NCBI RefSeq assembly: GCF_016461955.1
Contig: NZ_JADMNM010000001.1
Coordinates: forward strand, 469,179-533,178
DNA length: 64,000 bases
Direction of reading: 5' to 3'
Origin: Qipengyuania sp. YIM B01966
Lineage (GTDB): Bacteria; Pseudomonadota; Alphaproteobacteria; Sphingomonadales; Sphingomonadaceae
In this document: positions 35,039 to 44,829 of the stretch, piece after piece
Layout of the letters: the number at the start of each line of letters is the position of its first letter
How positions within the stretch are numbered: the first letter of the stretch is position 1
Notes under the pieces: model-generated
What the model saw: the letters and a program-made list of their open reading frames with translations, nothing else
What the model was told of the DNA's origin: nothing
Database searches by the model: none
Program-made: the position numbers and the translations under genes

Positions 35039-35857
35039 TCAGCCGACCGCGCTGAGCGGCGCGTCATCGCCTTCATCACCGTGGCCAACCTCGCCAGTGT
35101 CGGCCGCCTGTTCGTCAACCGTCAGTTTGCGGCGGCGACGCGGCGCGGCGCGCGGGGCGGGCATATCGTCGCCATCCGCATCACCGTCCTCATCGGGTGC
35201 CATGCCGGTCTGGATCGCGGGCGGAAGGATCGCCGCGTCGAACGCCGGGGCGTTATCTTCGGCAGCGGCCGCACGCGGGCGGCGCCTGCGCGGGGCCGCC
35301 GCGCGGCTGCGCGGTTCGTCGCGCAGGAACGGATTACCCGCATCCTCGCCGCTCTCGGCCTCGTCCTGCTCGCCAGTGGACGCTACGGGGCGCTCGGGCC
35401 GGCGCGGGGTCCGCGCCTGATCCTCGGCCTGCTCGCGCTGCCGGCGGGACGCACCGCGCGCTTCGCCCTCATCCTCGCCGTCGCTCTGATCGTAGCCCCC
35501 GTCGAAGCGGTTTTCGTAACGATTGTCGTCGCGCTCGTCGCGGGCGAAATCGCGTTCGCCGCGCTCGCGCTGACCGTCGCGGCCATCGTCGCGCCGGCCG
35601 CGCTGCTCGTCCTGCCGCGCCTTGTTATCGGCGATCACGCGAAAATAATGATCAGCAAACTGGAGGTAATATTCCGCCTGAACCCGGTCGCCATTATGCG
35701 CCGCGTCCTGCGCCAGCTTCTTGTACTTATCGAGCATCTGCGGCGCATTGCCGCGCGAACGACTGTCGATCCGGTTAAGCTGGCCGCCGCCGCCCTGCTG
35801 GCGATTGTTGCCACGACCGCGCCGGCGATTGTTGTTGTTCCGGTTATTGTTGTTCAA
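35039..35857 (-). CDS. DUF4167 protein, Asn/Arg-rich N-terminus, TTG start
   Basis: A 272-residue protein of the alphaproteobacterial DUF4167 family. After a low-complexity Asn/Arg tract (NNNNRNNNNRRRGRG) comes the conserved core GNAPQMLDKYKKLAQDA and EYYLQFADHYFRVIADNK, then about 170 residues of alternating basic and acidic disorder. Its function is unknown; the composition suggests nucleic-acid binding. I place the start at TTG 35857, where related proteins begin with MNNNNR; GAGGAAG lies about 9 bp upstream and no ATG or GTG is suitably placed. It lies 253 bp downstream of prmC, and that gap holds only a short CATTGCAATG palindrome at 35987-35996. Confidence 0.82.
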   Translation of the reverse strand: MNNNNRNNNNRRRGRGNNRQQGGGGQLNRIDSRSRGNAPQMLDKYKKLAQDAAHNGDRVQAEYYLQFADHYFRVIADNKARQDEQRGRRDDGRDGQRERGERDFARDERDDNRYENRFDGGYDQSDGEDEGEARGASRRQREQAEDQARTPRRPERPVASTGEQDEAESGEDAGNPFLRDEPRSRAAAPRRRRPRAAAAEDNAPAFDAAILPPAIQTGMAPDEDGDADGDDMPAPRAAPRRRRKLTVDEQAADTGEVGHGDEGDDAPLSAVG

Positions 35858-36110
35858 GGGAAGCGTCTTCCTCAATCGGGACTGGCCGGGCACACTGCCC
35901 GCAGTCGCATGACCCCTTTCCGCCCCTGCACATGCAGGTCGCGGTGTCCCAAGCTGCCGTCGCACCATCCGTCCACTCAACCGGTGCATTGCAATGTGGG
36001 AGCCAGGCCTGACCGCCATTAAGCGAGTGCGCCACTTGGCGGGGGCCTTGGCCTCATCGGGTAAAGCCTTGCGTCTCTCTTGCCAAGCAAAAACCGGCAA
36101 TGGCCTCGCG

Positions 36111-36956
36111 CTATCCCCGGCTTGTGCCGGCTCTTTGCAGCGCAACCGCCCGGTCACGGCCGGCGAGATCGGGCAGAATCTGGCCGGCAAAACCCGCCTC
36201 CCGGGCCAACGTCTTGACCGCTGCCCCTTGAGTTGCCCCGATCTCGAGCACGACCCACCCAGCGGGTGCCAGCAAGCTGCCAAGTTGGGAAATGAGCACG
36301 CGATAATCGGCCAGCCCGTCCTCACCGGCGAACAGCGCGGCATAGGGCTCGTAATCCCGCACCTCACGGCTCAGCGCGGCGTGCGCTTCAACATAGGGCG
36401 GATTGGTGATGATCAGGTCGAACGGGGCGAGCCCGTCCTTCCAGCCGGGCTGGGTCCAGTCTGCGCGGCGCAGCGCCGCCCGATCGTCCAGCGCGAGATT
36501 TGCGGCATTGGCGGCTGCCACCGCGAGCGCTTCGGCCGAGGCATCGATGCCGATACCGCTCCATCCCGGCCGCTCGGCCAGCAAGGTCAGCAGCAGCGCG
36601 CCAGAGCCGGTGCCGCAATCGAGCACCCGGCCCGCGCGGTCCATCCGCGCCAGCGCCGCAGTGACCACGCTTTCGCTATCGGCGCGCGGGATCAGCACGG
36701 CCGGGCTGACCGCGAATGGCCGCCCGTAAAACTCCTGCACCCCGGTGATATACGCCACCGGCTCGCTCGCCAGACGGCGCTTGATCAAGGCCGCAAAATT
36801 GGCCGGCACCGGGTCCGCCATGCGGTTGAGCAGCAGCGTGCCGCGCGTGCACCCCAGCGCATTCGCCAGCAGCAACTCCGCATCGAGCCGCGCCGTGTCG
36901 CTGACGGGCGCAAGCCGCTCAGCGGCCTCGCGGAGGGCCTGAGCCGCCCTCACCAC
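36111..36956 (-). CDS. prmC: Release-factor glutamine methyltransferase PrmC
   Basis: Methylates the glutamine of the GGQ motif in RF1 and RF2. The 281-residue protein has the helical N-terminal domain, the SAM motif VLDCGTGSGALLLTLL, the acidic GIDASAEAL and the catalytic FDLIITNPPYVE. It starts at a GTG 15 bp downstream of prfA, its substrate, a conserved pairing. The N-terminal VLIPRADSE segment replaces the common IPRPETE. Confidence 0.95.
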   Translation of the reverse strand: MVRAAQALREAAERLAPVSDTARLDAELLLANALGCTRGTLLLNRMADPVPANFAALIKRRLASEPVAYITGVQEFYGRPFAVSPAVLIPRADSESVVTAALARMDRAGRVLDCGTGSGALLLTLLAERPGWSGIGIDASAEALAVAAANAANLALDDRAALRRADWTQPGWKDGLAPFDLIITNPPYVEAHAALSREVRDYEPYAALFAGEDGLADYRVLISQLGSLLAPAGWVVLEIGATQGAAVKTLAREAGFAGQILPDLAGRDRAVALQRAGTSRG

Positions 36957-36971
36957 CGAGGGCCTGGGGGC

Positions 36972-38039
36972 TTAGCCATCCATCGCCGCCAGCCGCTTGG
37001 CCTGATCTTCGGCAATCAACGCATCGACCAGCTCGCCCAGCCCCGGCCCGGCGAGGATCTCGGGCAGCTTGTGCAGCGTCAGCCCGATGCGGTGATCGGT
37101 GACGCGGCCTTGCGGGAAATTATAGGTGCGAATGCGTTCCGACCGGTCGCCGCTGCCGACCATCGCTTTCCGGGCCTCAGCCTCGGCGCCCTGCGCCGCC
37201 TCGCGCTGGGCTTCGAACAGGCGGGCGCGCAGCACCTGCATCGCCTTGTCCTTGTTTTTGTGCTGGCTGCGCCCGTCCTGGCAGGTGACCACCGTGCCGG
37301 TTGGCAGATGCGTGATCCTGACCGCGCTGTCGGTGGTGTTCACGTGCTGTCCGCCGGCGCCGGACGCGCGATAGACGTCGATCTTGAGGTCCTTGTCGTC
37401 AATCTGGACATCGACCTCGTCCGGTTCGGGCAGCACCGCCACGGTCGCCGCGCTGGTATGGATGCGCCCGCCGCTCTCGGTCACCGGCACGCGCTGGACG
37501 CGGTGGACCCCGCTTTCGAATTTGAGGCGCGCAAACACGCCGCTTCCGGTGATCTGCGCGACAACTTCCTTGAAGCCCCCGATATCGCTGGCATTGGCGC
37601 TGACCAGTTCGAAGCGCCAACCCTGTTCGGCGGCAAAGCGTTCGTACATCCGGGTCAGATCGGCGGCGAACAGCGCCGCCTCATCGCCGCCGGTGCCGGC
37701 GCGCACTTCGAGCATGGCGGAGCGGCTGTCGGCGCTGTCGCGCGGCAGCATGGCAATCGCGAGCTCGCGCTCGCGCTCGGGCAATTGGGCGCGCAAGGTG
37801 GCCAGTTCCTCTTCCGCCATTGCGCGATATTCAGGGAGGGCGAGCATCTCGCCGAGCGCCGCGACCTCCTCGCGCATCGCGGCGACTAACGCGGCGGCTT
37901 TGGCGACCGGCTCAAGCTCGGCATAATCACGGCTGGCGGCAACAAAGGCCTCGCCTTCGAGCGTGCCGGACGCCAGCCGCGCCTCGATCTCGGCAAAGCG
38001 ATGCGCGATCTGGTCAAGACGTTCGGCGGTGATGGTCAA
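36972..38039 (-). CDS. prfA: Peptide chain release factor 1
   Basis: RF1 reads UAA and UAG and triggers peptide release. The 355 residues include the GGQ loop [20 protein letters not shown] and the tripeptide anticodon region [20 protein letters not shown], where PVT fits the P-x-T of RF1 rather than SPF of RF2. The ATG overlaps the hisS stop by 4 bp. UAG is used as stop in several genes here, consistent with an active RF1. Confidence 0.97.
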   Translation of the reverse strand: MTITAERLDQIAHRFAEIEARLASGTLEGEAFVAASRDYAELEPVAKAAALVAAMREEVAALGEMLALPEYRAMAEEELATLRAQLPERERELAIAMLPRDSADSRSAMLEVRAGTGGDEAALFAADLTRMYERFAAEQGWRFELVSANASDIGGFKEVVAQITGSGVFARLKFESGVHRVQRVPVTESGGRIHTSAATVAVLPEPDEVDVQIDDKDLKIDVYRASGAGGQHVNTTDSAVRITHLPTGTVVTCQDGRSQHKNKDKAMQVLRARLFEAQREAAQGAEAEARKAMVGSGDRSERIRTYNFPQGRVTDHRIGLTLHKLPEILAGPGLGELVDALIAEDQAKRLAAMDG

Positions 38040-39274
38040 GGAACCACCGTTTCCAATAGTGCCCTGATTTTGTGCTCGGCTTCTGCGTCGGCCAATGTAC
38101 GAAAAGACGGGACCGCAACGCCGTTATGCATGTCGGTCACGACCACCGTCCGGGGCTTCAGCTTGATGACTTTGTCATAGCGCTTGCGAGGGGAACCGCT
38201 GGCAATCAACTCGGCAGAGAACCCGTTCGCTCGAACTATGCCGATAAGTTTGACGGCGAAGCTCAGCGCCCCGTCGTCTTCGACGACGAAACCCACGTCG
38301 GGGCCTACGTCCGCTGGCGCGCCCACCAGCATCGCCAGCCGCTCGATCCCCGCCGCCCAGCCGACCGCAGGCGTCGCCGGGCCGCCGAGGCTTTCCATCA
38401 GCCCGTCATAGCGGCCGCCGCCCAGCATGGTGCCCTGCGCGCCCAGCCGGTCGGTGACGAATTCGAACGCGGTGTGGCGGTAATAATCGAGCCCGCGGAC
38501 AAGCGCCGTGTTGCGCGTCCAGGCGACACCCGCCGCGTCCAGCCCTGCGGTGACGTTGCCGAAAAAGTCCTGCGCTTCGCCGCTCAGAAAATCGTCAATC
38601 TGCGGCGCATCCGCCACGAAGGCCTTGTCGCGCGGATCCTTGCTATCGAGGATCCGCAGCGGGTTCTTCTCCAGCCGCTCCTGCGAATCTTCGCTCAGGT
38701 CGGCGGCCACATCGCGGAAATAGGCGACCAGCGCAGCACGCCACGCCTCGCGGCTGTCGGCATCGCCGAGCGTGTTAAGCTGGAGCGTTACCCCGTCAGC
38801 GATGCCCAGTTCCTTCAGCAGCTGGTCGGCCATGGCGAGCAATTCGACATCGGCCTGCGGCTCGCCCGCGCCGATGATCTCCGCATCGAGCTGGTGAAAC
38901 TGGCGATACCGGCCCTTCTGCGGGCGCTCGTACCGGAACAACGGGCCGTGCGTGGCGAGCTTCAACGGCGCATATTGCTGCCAGCCATTGGTGAGATAGG
39001 CGCGCGCGATGCCCGCGGTGAATTCGGGCCTAAGCGTCAGCGATTCGCCGCCGCGATCCTCGAACGAATACATCTCTTTCGAGACGACATCGGTGGTTTC
39101 CCCGATCGAACGGGCAAACACCTCGGTGCGCTCGAATACCGGCATCTCCACCCGGCGGAAGCGATACAGCTTGCGGACCCGCTCGAAGGTTTCGACGACA
39201 TGAGCGAAGGCATCGGCCTCGGGCCCGAAAATGTCCTGGGTGCCGCGAATGGCCTGAGGGGTGCTGGTGGTCAT
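38036..39274 (-). CDS. hisS: Histidine-tRNA ligase
   Basis: Class II aminoacyl-tRNA synthetase, 412 residues. Motif 2 is seen as [23 protein letters not shown]; the histidine-specific [15 protein letters not shown] and the motif 3 region [10 protein letters not shown] are present, and a C-terminal anticodon-binding domain ends the protein. It starts the minus-strand run hisS-prfA-prmC. The upstream 105 bp separate it from the divergent ppa. Confidence 0.97.
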   Translation of the reverse strand: MTTSTPQAIRGTQDIFGPEADAFAHVVETFERVRKLYRFRRVEMPVFERTEVFARSIGETTDVVSKEMYSFEDRGGESLTLRPEFTAGIARAYLTNGWQQYAPLKLATHGPLFRYERPQKGRYRQFHQLDAEIIGAGEPQADVELLAMADQLLKELGIADGVTLQLNTLGDADSREAWRAALVAYFRDVAADLSEDSQERLEKNPLRILDSKDPRDKAFVADAPQIDDFLSGEAQDFFGNVTAGLDAAGVAWTRNTALVRGLDYYRHTAFEFVTDRLGAQGTMLGGGRYDGLMESLGGPATPAVGWAAGIERLAMLVGAPADVGPDVGFVVEDDGALSFAVKLIGIVRANGFSAELIASGSPRKRYDKVIKLKPRTVVVTDMHNGVAVPSFRTLADAEAEHKIRALLETVVP

Positions 39275-39341
39275 GGCGGGCGGGCGCTTAGCGCGAAAGC
39301 ACCACCGACGCCAAGCACGACCGATTTTTGCCGCTCATTTC

Positions 39342-39354
39342 GTTGCAGTGCAAC
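39342..39354 (+). promoter_or_regulatory. Palindrome between hisS and ppa
   Basis: GTTGCA-G-TGCAAC is a perfect six-base inverted repeat around one base, 25 bp before the ppa start in a divergent promoter region. It could be an operator for either gene; no regulator can be named from sequence alone. Confidence 0.35.
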
Positions 39355-39379
39355 ATTCGGCCCGCTATGGGCGCTGGCC

Positions 39380-39919
39380 ATGCGTATCGACAAAATCCCG
39401 GTCGGCGACAATCCGCCGCATAACCTCAATGTCATCATCGAAGTGCCCACCGGCGGCGAGCCGGTGAAGTACGAATTCGACAAGGACAGCGGCGCGCTGT
39501 TTGTCGACCGCATCCTGCACACGCCGATGCGCTATCCGGCCAATTACGGCTTCATCCCGCACACTTTATCAGACGATGGCGACCCGCTGGACGCGCTGGT
39601 GATCAGCCGCAGCCCGTTCATCGCCGGCTGCGTCGTGCGCGCCCGCCCGATCGGCGTGCTCCATCTGGAAGACGAACATGGCGGCGACGAAAAGCTGGTC
39701 TGCGTGCCGGTGGACACGACCTTTCCCTATTATTCCGATGTGGCCGAAACGAAGGATCTGCCCTCGATCATCTTTTCGCAGATCGAGCACTTCTTCACCC
39801 ACTACAAGGATCTTGAAGCCGAAAAATGGGTCCGCGTCGGCCATTGGGGCGACGCTGCGGAAGCGCAGCGCATCGTGATCGAAAGCATCGAGCGGGCGCA
39901 GGCGAAAGGCGGGGCGTAG
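39380..39919 (+). CDS. ppa: Inorganic pyrophosphatase
   Basis: Hydrolyses pyrophosphate to drive biosynthesis. The 179-residue family I enzyme has NVIIEVPTGGEPVKYEFDK, RYPANYGFIPHTL, the metal-binding signature DDGDPLDALV, and the C-terminal FFTHYKDLE(A) helix. The ATG at 39380 begins the conserved MRIDKIPVGD; the frame is open far upstream but there it is antisense to hisS. It is followed by a GNAT gene 13 bp later. Confidence 0.97.
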   Translation: MRIDKIPVGDNPPHNLNVIIEVPTGGEPVKYEFDKDSGALFVDRILHTPMRYPANYGFIPHTLSDDGDPLDALVISRSPFIAGCVVRARPIGVLHLEDEHGGDEKLVCVPVDTTFPYYSDVAETKDLPSIIFSQIEHFFTHYKDLEAEKWVRVGHWGDAAEAQRIVIESIERAQAKGGA

Positions 39920-39932
39920 CAGGACCGCAGAG

Positions 39933-40442
39933 ATGCGGGCCGAACTTGTCATCGACCGACTGACGCCAGGCGACATTCCCGCCGCAATGGCGATCCAGAC
40001 GCTTGCTCACTCGCCTGAACTGGTCGAACCGCCCGAAGTGCTTGCCAATCGAGCGCAACTCCCCTCGTCTTGTTCGCTGGCCGCCTGGCACGATGACGAG
40101 ATGGTCGGCTACCTTATCGCGCATGGCTGGGCGGCGGATACGCCCCCACCCCTTGGCAGGTTGGTCGAACCGGCAGCCGAAGACGAGGTGCTGTTCCTCC
40201 ACGATCTGGCAGTGGCGCCAGCCGGGCGCGGCTTGCGGATCAGCGGGCTGCTGGTCGAACAGGCCACTACGCTGGCGGTTCAGGCTGGTCTTTGCCGGGC
40301 GCAATTGATCGCGGTCGCCGGCGCTGCGCCCTATTGGCAGGGGCTGGGATTTGCCGCGCAACCGGTGTCCCCCGCGATGCGCGAAAAGCTGGCGCTTTAT
40401 GGTTCGAATGCGGTGTGGATGGGGCGCGATCTACTCGGCTGA
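39933..40442 (+). CDS. GNAT-family N-acetyltransferase
   Basis: A 169-residue acyltransferase of the GNAT fold. The acetyl-CoA pyrophosphate loop is LAVAPAGRGLRISGLLV (the QxxGxG/A motif appears as AGRGLR), preceded by EVLFLHDLAV and followed by a helix and the YWQGLGFAAQP motif B. The substrate is unknown. It probably shares a transcript with ppa. Confidence 0.85.
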   Translation: MRAELVIDRLTPGDIPAAMAIQTLAHSPELVEPPEVLANRAQLPSSCSLAAWHDDEMVGYLIAHGWAADTPPPLGRLVEPAAEDEVLFLHDLAVAPAGRGLRISGLLVEQATTLAVQAGLCRAQLIAVAGAAPYWQGLGFAAQPVSPAMREKLALYGSNAVWMGRDLLG

Positions 40443-40471
40443 GACGGTTGGCAGTTGGCTTAGAATAAGGG

Positions 40472-41881
40472 CTATTCTACCGGGCATCCGTCGTCGAGCA
40501 GATCCTTATCCTCGCTGCCGCCGGCCCGCCGCTCCCGCTCGACCATTTCGGCGATTTCGCTCTCGGGTTTGACATCGGCGGGAGAGCGAGGCGCCTCGAT
40601 CGACCCGGCTGGCGTTTTGGGAGGAGGGGCAGGGTCGGGCGCGTCGCCGCTGCGAGGGCGGGCGTCCTCCACGCCCGACAGGGGCAGCGGGCTGGTGCGC
40701 GGGTCGATGCGCAGGCGGTAGATCGGTTCGGGCAGGCCGAAGCCGGCGGCCTCGAGCCCCTCTTTCACGGCGATGATTGCCTGGCTCTTCGATTTGAACC
40801 AGTCCGCTTCGGTCTGGTCGATCCATGCCAGATAGCGGATGGCGATCGCCGAATCGCCCACCTCGACAATCCGCGCGCCGGGTTCGGGCTGATTGAGCAC
40901 GAAGGGGAGTGCCTTGAGCAGCTCGATCCCCCGCGCCATCGCATCTTGCAAATTCTCGTCGGCATCCACGCCCAGAACAAAGTCGAACCGGCGTTGCGGG
41001 TTGCGGGTGTAGTTGGTGATCACCGCCTTGAACACTTGGCCATTCGGGATGCGCAGGTGATTGCCGTCGAGGGTCATCAGCACGGTCGCCCGCGTGGTCA
41101 GACGGATAACGCGCCCTTCCAGGTCGCCGATCAGCACGTGGTCGTTGGCGCGGAACGGCTGACGCAGGCTGAGCATCAGCGAGGCGACGTGATTTTCCAC
41201 CGTCTCGCGCATTGCGAAACCCAGCGCGATGCCGATTACCCCCGCCCCGCCCAGCACCGCGCCGAGCAAAGCGGTCGCCCCGATCATGTCGAGCGCCACC
41301 ACCACCCCGCCAATGATGAAGGCAAAGCGGATCAGGCTTGCGATTAGATCGGCCAGAAAGGGGTTGCGGGCAAACCGGCTGGCTTTGCTAACCAACCGGG
41401 CCAGCAGATAGCCGGCCGCAATGATCGCCACCGCTACCGCCAGCGCGAGCGCCAGCACCGGCAGAGCGCGCACAATCCCGTCGAGCTTACCCTGCAGCCC
41501 GCTGAGCGTCGCAAGGCTGCTGTCCACCGAGAGATCACGTTCAAGTCGGTTTTCGATTGTCACCACGCCTGAGACGCGGCCGGCGATGGCCTCGGCGCGG
41601 GCAATGTCCTGTTCCGCAGGGACCAGCCCCGACAGTTTCACCACGCCTTGCTCGACCGCCACATCGACACCGGCAAAGGCGGGCAGTTCGGCAAAGATGC
41701 CCCTGATGCGCCCCTCTATCCGGCCATCCGCACCATTATCGACGATATTGTCGATCTGCGGGCCAGCCGCATCGTCGACAGCAGCGCTCTCGGTGGCGGT
41801 GGCGGGAACGAGTGCCTGGGCCGGTACCCCGGCGCCCAGCAACAGGATCGACGCGACGAGGGCCAGGGCGGCGCGGAGCAC
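40472..41881 (-). CDS. MscS-type mechanosensitive channel with N-terminal BON domain
   Basis: A 469-residue protein: signal peptide (ending PAQA), a BON domain near 50-125 (VDVAVEQGVVKLSGLVPAEQDIARAEAIAGRVSGVVTIENRL in pattern), then three membrane helices and the MscS pore helix with GAVLGGAGVIGIALGFAMRE, the beta domain (RANDHVLIGDLEGRVIRL, IPNGQVF) and a C-terminal cytoplasmic domain with a long disordered tail. It should release osmolytes under hypo-osmotic shock. The periplasmic BON domain, which binds membranes or hydrophobic ligands in other proteins, is an added element. Confidence 0.92.
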   Translation of the reverse strand: MLRAALALVASILLLGAGVPAQALVPATATESAAVDDAAGPQIDNIVDNGADGRIEGRIRGIFAELPAFAGVDVAVEQGVVKLSGLVPAEQDIARAEAIAGRVSGVVTIENRLERDLSVDSSLATLSGLQGKLDGIVRALPVLALALAVAVAIIAAGYLLARLVSKASRFARNPFLADLIASLIRFAFIIGGVVVALDMIGATALLGAVLGGAGVIGIALGFAMRETVENHVASLMLSLRQPFRANDHVLIGDLEGRVIRLTTRATVLMTLDGNHLRIPNGQVFKAVITNYTRNPQRRFDFVLGVDADENLQDAMARGIELLKALPFVLNQPEPGARIVEVGDSAIAIRYLAWIDQTEADWFKSKSQAIIAVKEGLEAAGFGLPEPIYRLRIDPRTSPLPLSGVEDARPRSGDAPDPAPPPKTPAGSIEAPRSPADVKPESEIAEMVERERRAGGSEDKDLLDDGCPVE

Positions 41882-41884
41882 CCC

Positions 41885-42289
41885 TTATTCGCTGCCGAAC
41901 AGCAGCCGGAATAGCAATGTCAGCGCCAGCGGCAGGGCGATTGCCATCAGCCACAGCAGCGTCTGATCGCGGCGGAAGGCACCACGCAGCGCCGGATCGG
42001 CGGCTGCGCTGTCGGACAGGCCGAGCCAGCGGCGTTCGAACCAGCGGCAGGCGGGGATGATCGCGGCCACCAGCACGCCGAGCGCGAAATAGGGCAGCAA
42101 CGAACTCATCCCTTCGCGCAGGGCATGGACGGTGACGAAGATCTGCAGCCCGGTATAGACCAGCAGCGCATAGGCGACATTGTCGCTCATCGCGCGGCGC
42201 CAGTCGCGCGCGCGGCGGCCGGTTCCTGCCCGTGCGATCGCGAAACCGTGCCCCCGGTCCGTGGCGGCGCCCCCCGGTGCCTCGCCCAT
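41885..42289 (-). CDS. Small membrane protein of unknown function
   Basis: A 134-residue protein with about three hydrophobic segments (AYALLVYTGLQIFVTVHAL, SLLPYFALGVLVAAIIPA, LLWLMAIALPLALTLLFRLL) and no domain that I recognise. The ATG at 42289 was chosen because GAGGAGAG lies 4-6 bp upstream; a later in-frame ATG (MSDNVAY) has no such site, although the hydrophilic N-terminal 33 residues are then unusual. It ends 3 bp before the MscS gene and is probably co-transcribed with it. Confidence 0.7.
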   Translation of the reverse strand: MGEAPGGAATDRGHGFAIARAGTGRRARDWRRAMSDNVAYALLVYTGLQIFVTVHALREGMSSLLPYFALGVLVAAIIPACRWFERRWLGLSDSAAADPALRGAFRRDQTLLWLMAIALPLALTLLFRLLFGSE

Positions 42290-42481
42290 TCACGCTCTCC
42301 TCTCTTGTCCTGCGACAGGTTATTCCAAATCCGCGGCGTGGGCGCAAGCATCACGGGATGCCCCGTCCCGCGCGCGGACAATCCCGGCTGCTCAGGTCAT
42401 GCAATTGGTGGGCCAAAATGCGCGCTTTCGTCGAATCCGGGGGTTCAAAGGCAAGCGCGCGGTGCTAGGGACGCGGCTGTC

Positions 42482-43285
42482 ATGGCTGCGCTGCACGATC
42501 CCGCCCTGCCCACAACCGGCGCCGACGGCGGCGCCCATGCCGATGCGCTGGCGCCGATCCCGCAGGGCGGGCTGGAGGTGATCTCGATCGCCAAGAGCTA
42601 CGACAAGCGCGCTGTGCTGACCGATATCTCGCTATCGGTCGGCAAGGGCGAGGTGTTTGGCCTGCTGGGCCCCAATGGCGCGGGCAAGACGACGTGCTTC
42701 TATTCGATCATGGGTCTGGTGCGCCCCGATGCCGGGCGCATCCTGATGGACGGGGTCGATGTGACCCGCCTGCCGATGTATCGCCGCGCGATCCTCGGGC
42801 TCGGCTATTTGCCCCAGGAAACCAGCATCTTTCGCGGAATGACGGTCGAGCAGAACATCAATTGCGTGCTCGAACTGAATGAACCCGACGAGCAGACCCG
42901 CGCCGCCGAGCTGGAGCGGTTGCTCGACGAATTCGGCCTCACCCGGCTGCGCGCCAGCCCGGCAATGGCGCTGTCCGGCGGCGAGCGGCGCCGCGCCGAA
43001 ATCGCCCGCGCGCTGGCGGCCAAACCCTCGATCATGCTGCTTGACGAGCCGTTTGCCGGGATCGACCCGCTGTCGATCGGCGACATCCGCGATCTGGTGA
43101 AGGATCTGAAAGCGCGCGGCATCGGCGTGCTGATCACCGACCACAATGTCCGCGAAACGCTCGATATCGTCGATCGCGCCTGCATCATCTATGGCGGGCA
43201 GGTGCTGTTTGCGGGCACACCCGAAGCGCTGGTTGCGGACGAGGATGTGCGCCGGCTCTATCTCGGCGAAAGCTTCACGCTGTAG
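42482..43285 (+). CDS. lptB: LPS export ABC transporter ATPase LptB
   Basis: Cytoplasmic ATPase of the LptBFG complex that extracts LPS from the inner membrane. The 267 residues contain Walker A LLGPNGAGKTTCF, the Q-loop GLGYLPQETSIFRGM typical of LptB, signature LSGGERRRAEIARAL, Walker B IMLLDEPFAGIDP and the switch His in ITDHNVRETLDI. The first 30 residues are a nonconserved extension. lptA and lptC are not adjacent; rpoN follows 42 bp downstream, a widespread order. Confidence 0.95.
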   Translation: MAALHDPALPTTGADGGAHADALAPIPQGGLEVISIAKSYDKRAVLTDISLSVGKGEVFGLLGPNGAGKTTCFYSIMGLVRPDAGRILMDGVDVTRLPMYRRAILGLGYLPQETSIFRGMTVEQNINCVLELNEPDEQTRAAELERLLDEFGLTRLRASPAMALSGGERRRAEIARALAAKPSIMLLDEPFAGIDPLSIGDIRDLVKDLKARGIGVLITDHNVRETLDIVDRACIIYGGQVLFAGTPEALVADEDVRRLYLGESFTL

Positions 43286-43327
43286 CTGGTGCCCGGTGCC
43301 GACACCCTCCCCGTCGGGGCGTAACCT

Positions 43328-44812
43328 ATGATGGCGTTGGGCCCGCGCCTCGACCTTCGGCAATCGCAATCGCTGGTGATGACGCCGCAATTGCAGCAGG
43401 CGATCAAGCTGCTGGCGGCATCTAACCTCGAGCTGGAAACCTATCTGGCTGCCGCGCTGGAGGCCAATCCGCTACTTGAAATCGGTGAACCCGCGGACCT
43501 GCCGGCAGATCCGCCGCCGACCGCCGATCCGCCGGAGCCGGCTGCCGACGCTGCGGGGGGCGGCGAGTCTGCGCTCGATATCGATCCCGCCGCGCTCGAC
43601 CGCGACCGCGATACCGGGGATTGGAGCGCCGGGGGCGGCGGCACTGGGGAGGACGGCCCGGCCATTGACCAGCGCGGTGCCAGCGAAGGCCCGACGCTGG
43701 CCGAACATCTGCTCGCGCAGGTCGGCCCGGCGGCTGGCGACGCGCGCGAGGAAGCGATTGTCCGCCATCTGATCGGCCAACTTGACGAGGCCGGCTACCT
43801 CGTCGGCCCATTGCGCGACGCGGCGGACGCGCTGGGCGTGCCGCTGGCCGAAGCCGAGCGCGCGCTGACGGTGGTCCAGTCGCTCGAACCGACGGGCGTG
43901 GGCGCGCGCAGCCTCGGCGAATGTCTGGCGCTGCAGGCGCGCGAGGCTGATCGTTACGATCCGTGCATGGCGCGGCTGATCGACAATCTCGATCTGCTCG
44001 GCCGGGGCGAAATCGCGCGGCTCAAACGGATGTGCGATGTCGATGACGAGGATTTTGCCGAAATGCTGGCGGAACTGCGCGGCTATGATCCCAAGCCGGG
44101 CCTGGCCTTTGGCACCGGCGGGGCGGGCGCGGCGGTGGTCCCCGATGTGCTGATCAACCCCGCTCCGGCGGGCGAGCATGGCTGGGACATCGCGCTCAAT
44201 CAGGCGACACTGCCCCGGCTGGTGGTCAACCGCCAATATTACGCAGAACTGCGGAGCGGGACCGCCCATCGCGAGGTGGGCAAGGCCGCGCACAGCTGGC
44301 TGCGCGAGCGGCTGGCCGACGCCAACTGGCTGATCCGCGCGCTCGACCAGCGGCAGCGCACGATCCTCAAGGTGGCGACCGAGATCGTCCGCCAGCAGGA
44401 AGGCTTCTTCAGGAAGGGCGTATCCGAACTACGCCCGCTGACCTTGCGCGCGGTGGCCGAGGCGGTGTCGCTCCATGAAAGCACCGTCAGCCGGGTGACC
44501 AGCAACAAATATCTCGCCTGCCCGCGCGGTACGTTCGAACTCAAATATTTCTTCTCCAGCGGCGTGGCCCGCACGGGTGAGATGGCGGGCGAGGGCGGCG
44601 CCGGAGCCAGCGCCGAGGCGGTCAAGGCCGCGATCCGCACGCTGATTGAGGCCGAGCCTGCCAGCGCCATCCTGTCGGATGACGCGCTGGTGGATCTGCT
44701 GCGTGCGCAGGGCTTCGACCTCGCCCGCCGGACGGTCGCTAAATATCGCGAGGCGATAGGCATCGGCAGCTCGGTGCAGCGCCGCCGCGCGCGCAAGCTG
44801 GCGGCGCTGTGA
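43328..44812 (+). CDS. rpoN: RNA polymerase sigma-54 factor RpoN
   Basis: Alternative sigma factor needing AAA+ activators. The 494-residue protein starts with the glutamine-rich region I (LRQSQSLVMTPQLQQAIKLL), then an acidic, Pro/Ala-rich region II near 50-130, the core-binding region III, the helix-turn-helix LRAVAEAVSLHESTVSRVT and the C-terminal RpoN box ARRTVAKYREA. No clear sigma-54 promoter or activator gene was found in the window; in this group flagellar genes are frequent targets. Confidence 0.96.
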   Translation: MMALGPRLDLRQSQSLVMTPQLQQAIKLLAASNLELETYLAAALEANPLLEIGEPADLPADPPPTADPPEPAADAAGGGESALDIDPAALDRDRDTGDWSAGGGGTGEDGPAIDQRGASEGPTLAEHLLAQVGPAAGDAREEAIVRHLIGQLDEAGYLVGPLRDAADALGVPLAEAERALTVVQSLEPTGVGARSLGECLALQAREADRYDPCMARLIDNLDLLGRGEIARLKRMCDVDDEDFAEMLAELRGYDPKPGLAFGTGGAGAAVVPDVLINPAPAGEHGWDIALNQATLPRLVVNRQYYAELRSGTAHREVGKAAHSWLRERLADANWLIRALDQRQRTILKVATEIVRQQEGFFRKGVSELRPLTLRAVAEAVSLHESTVSRVTSNKYLACPRGTFELKYFFSSGVARTGEMAGEGGAGASAEAVKAAIRTLIEAEPASAILSDDALVDLLRAQGFDLARRTVAKYREAIGIGSSVQRRRARKLAAL

Positions 44813-44829
44813 AGCCCTCAGGCCGGCGC

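Noticed and set aside
35858..36110. RNA gene in the gap between DUF4167 and prmC
   Set aside because: I could not fold a tRNA or known small RNA; only a short CATTGCAATG palindrome is present.
38072..39379. Upstream extension of the pyrophosphatase frame
   Set aside because: Antisense to hisS; high GC keeps such frames open.
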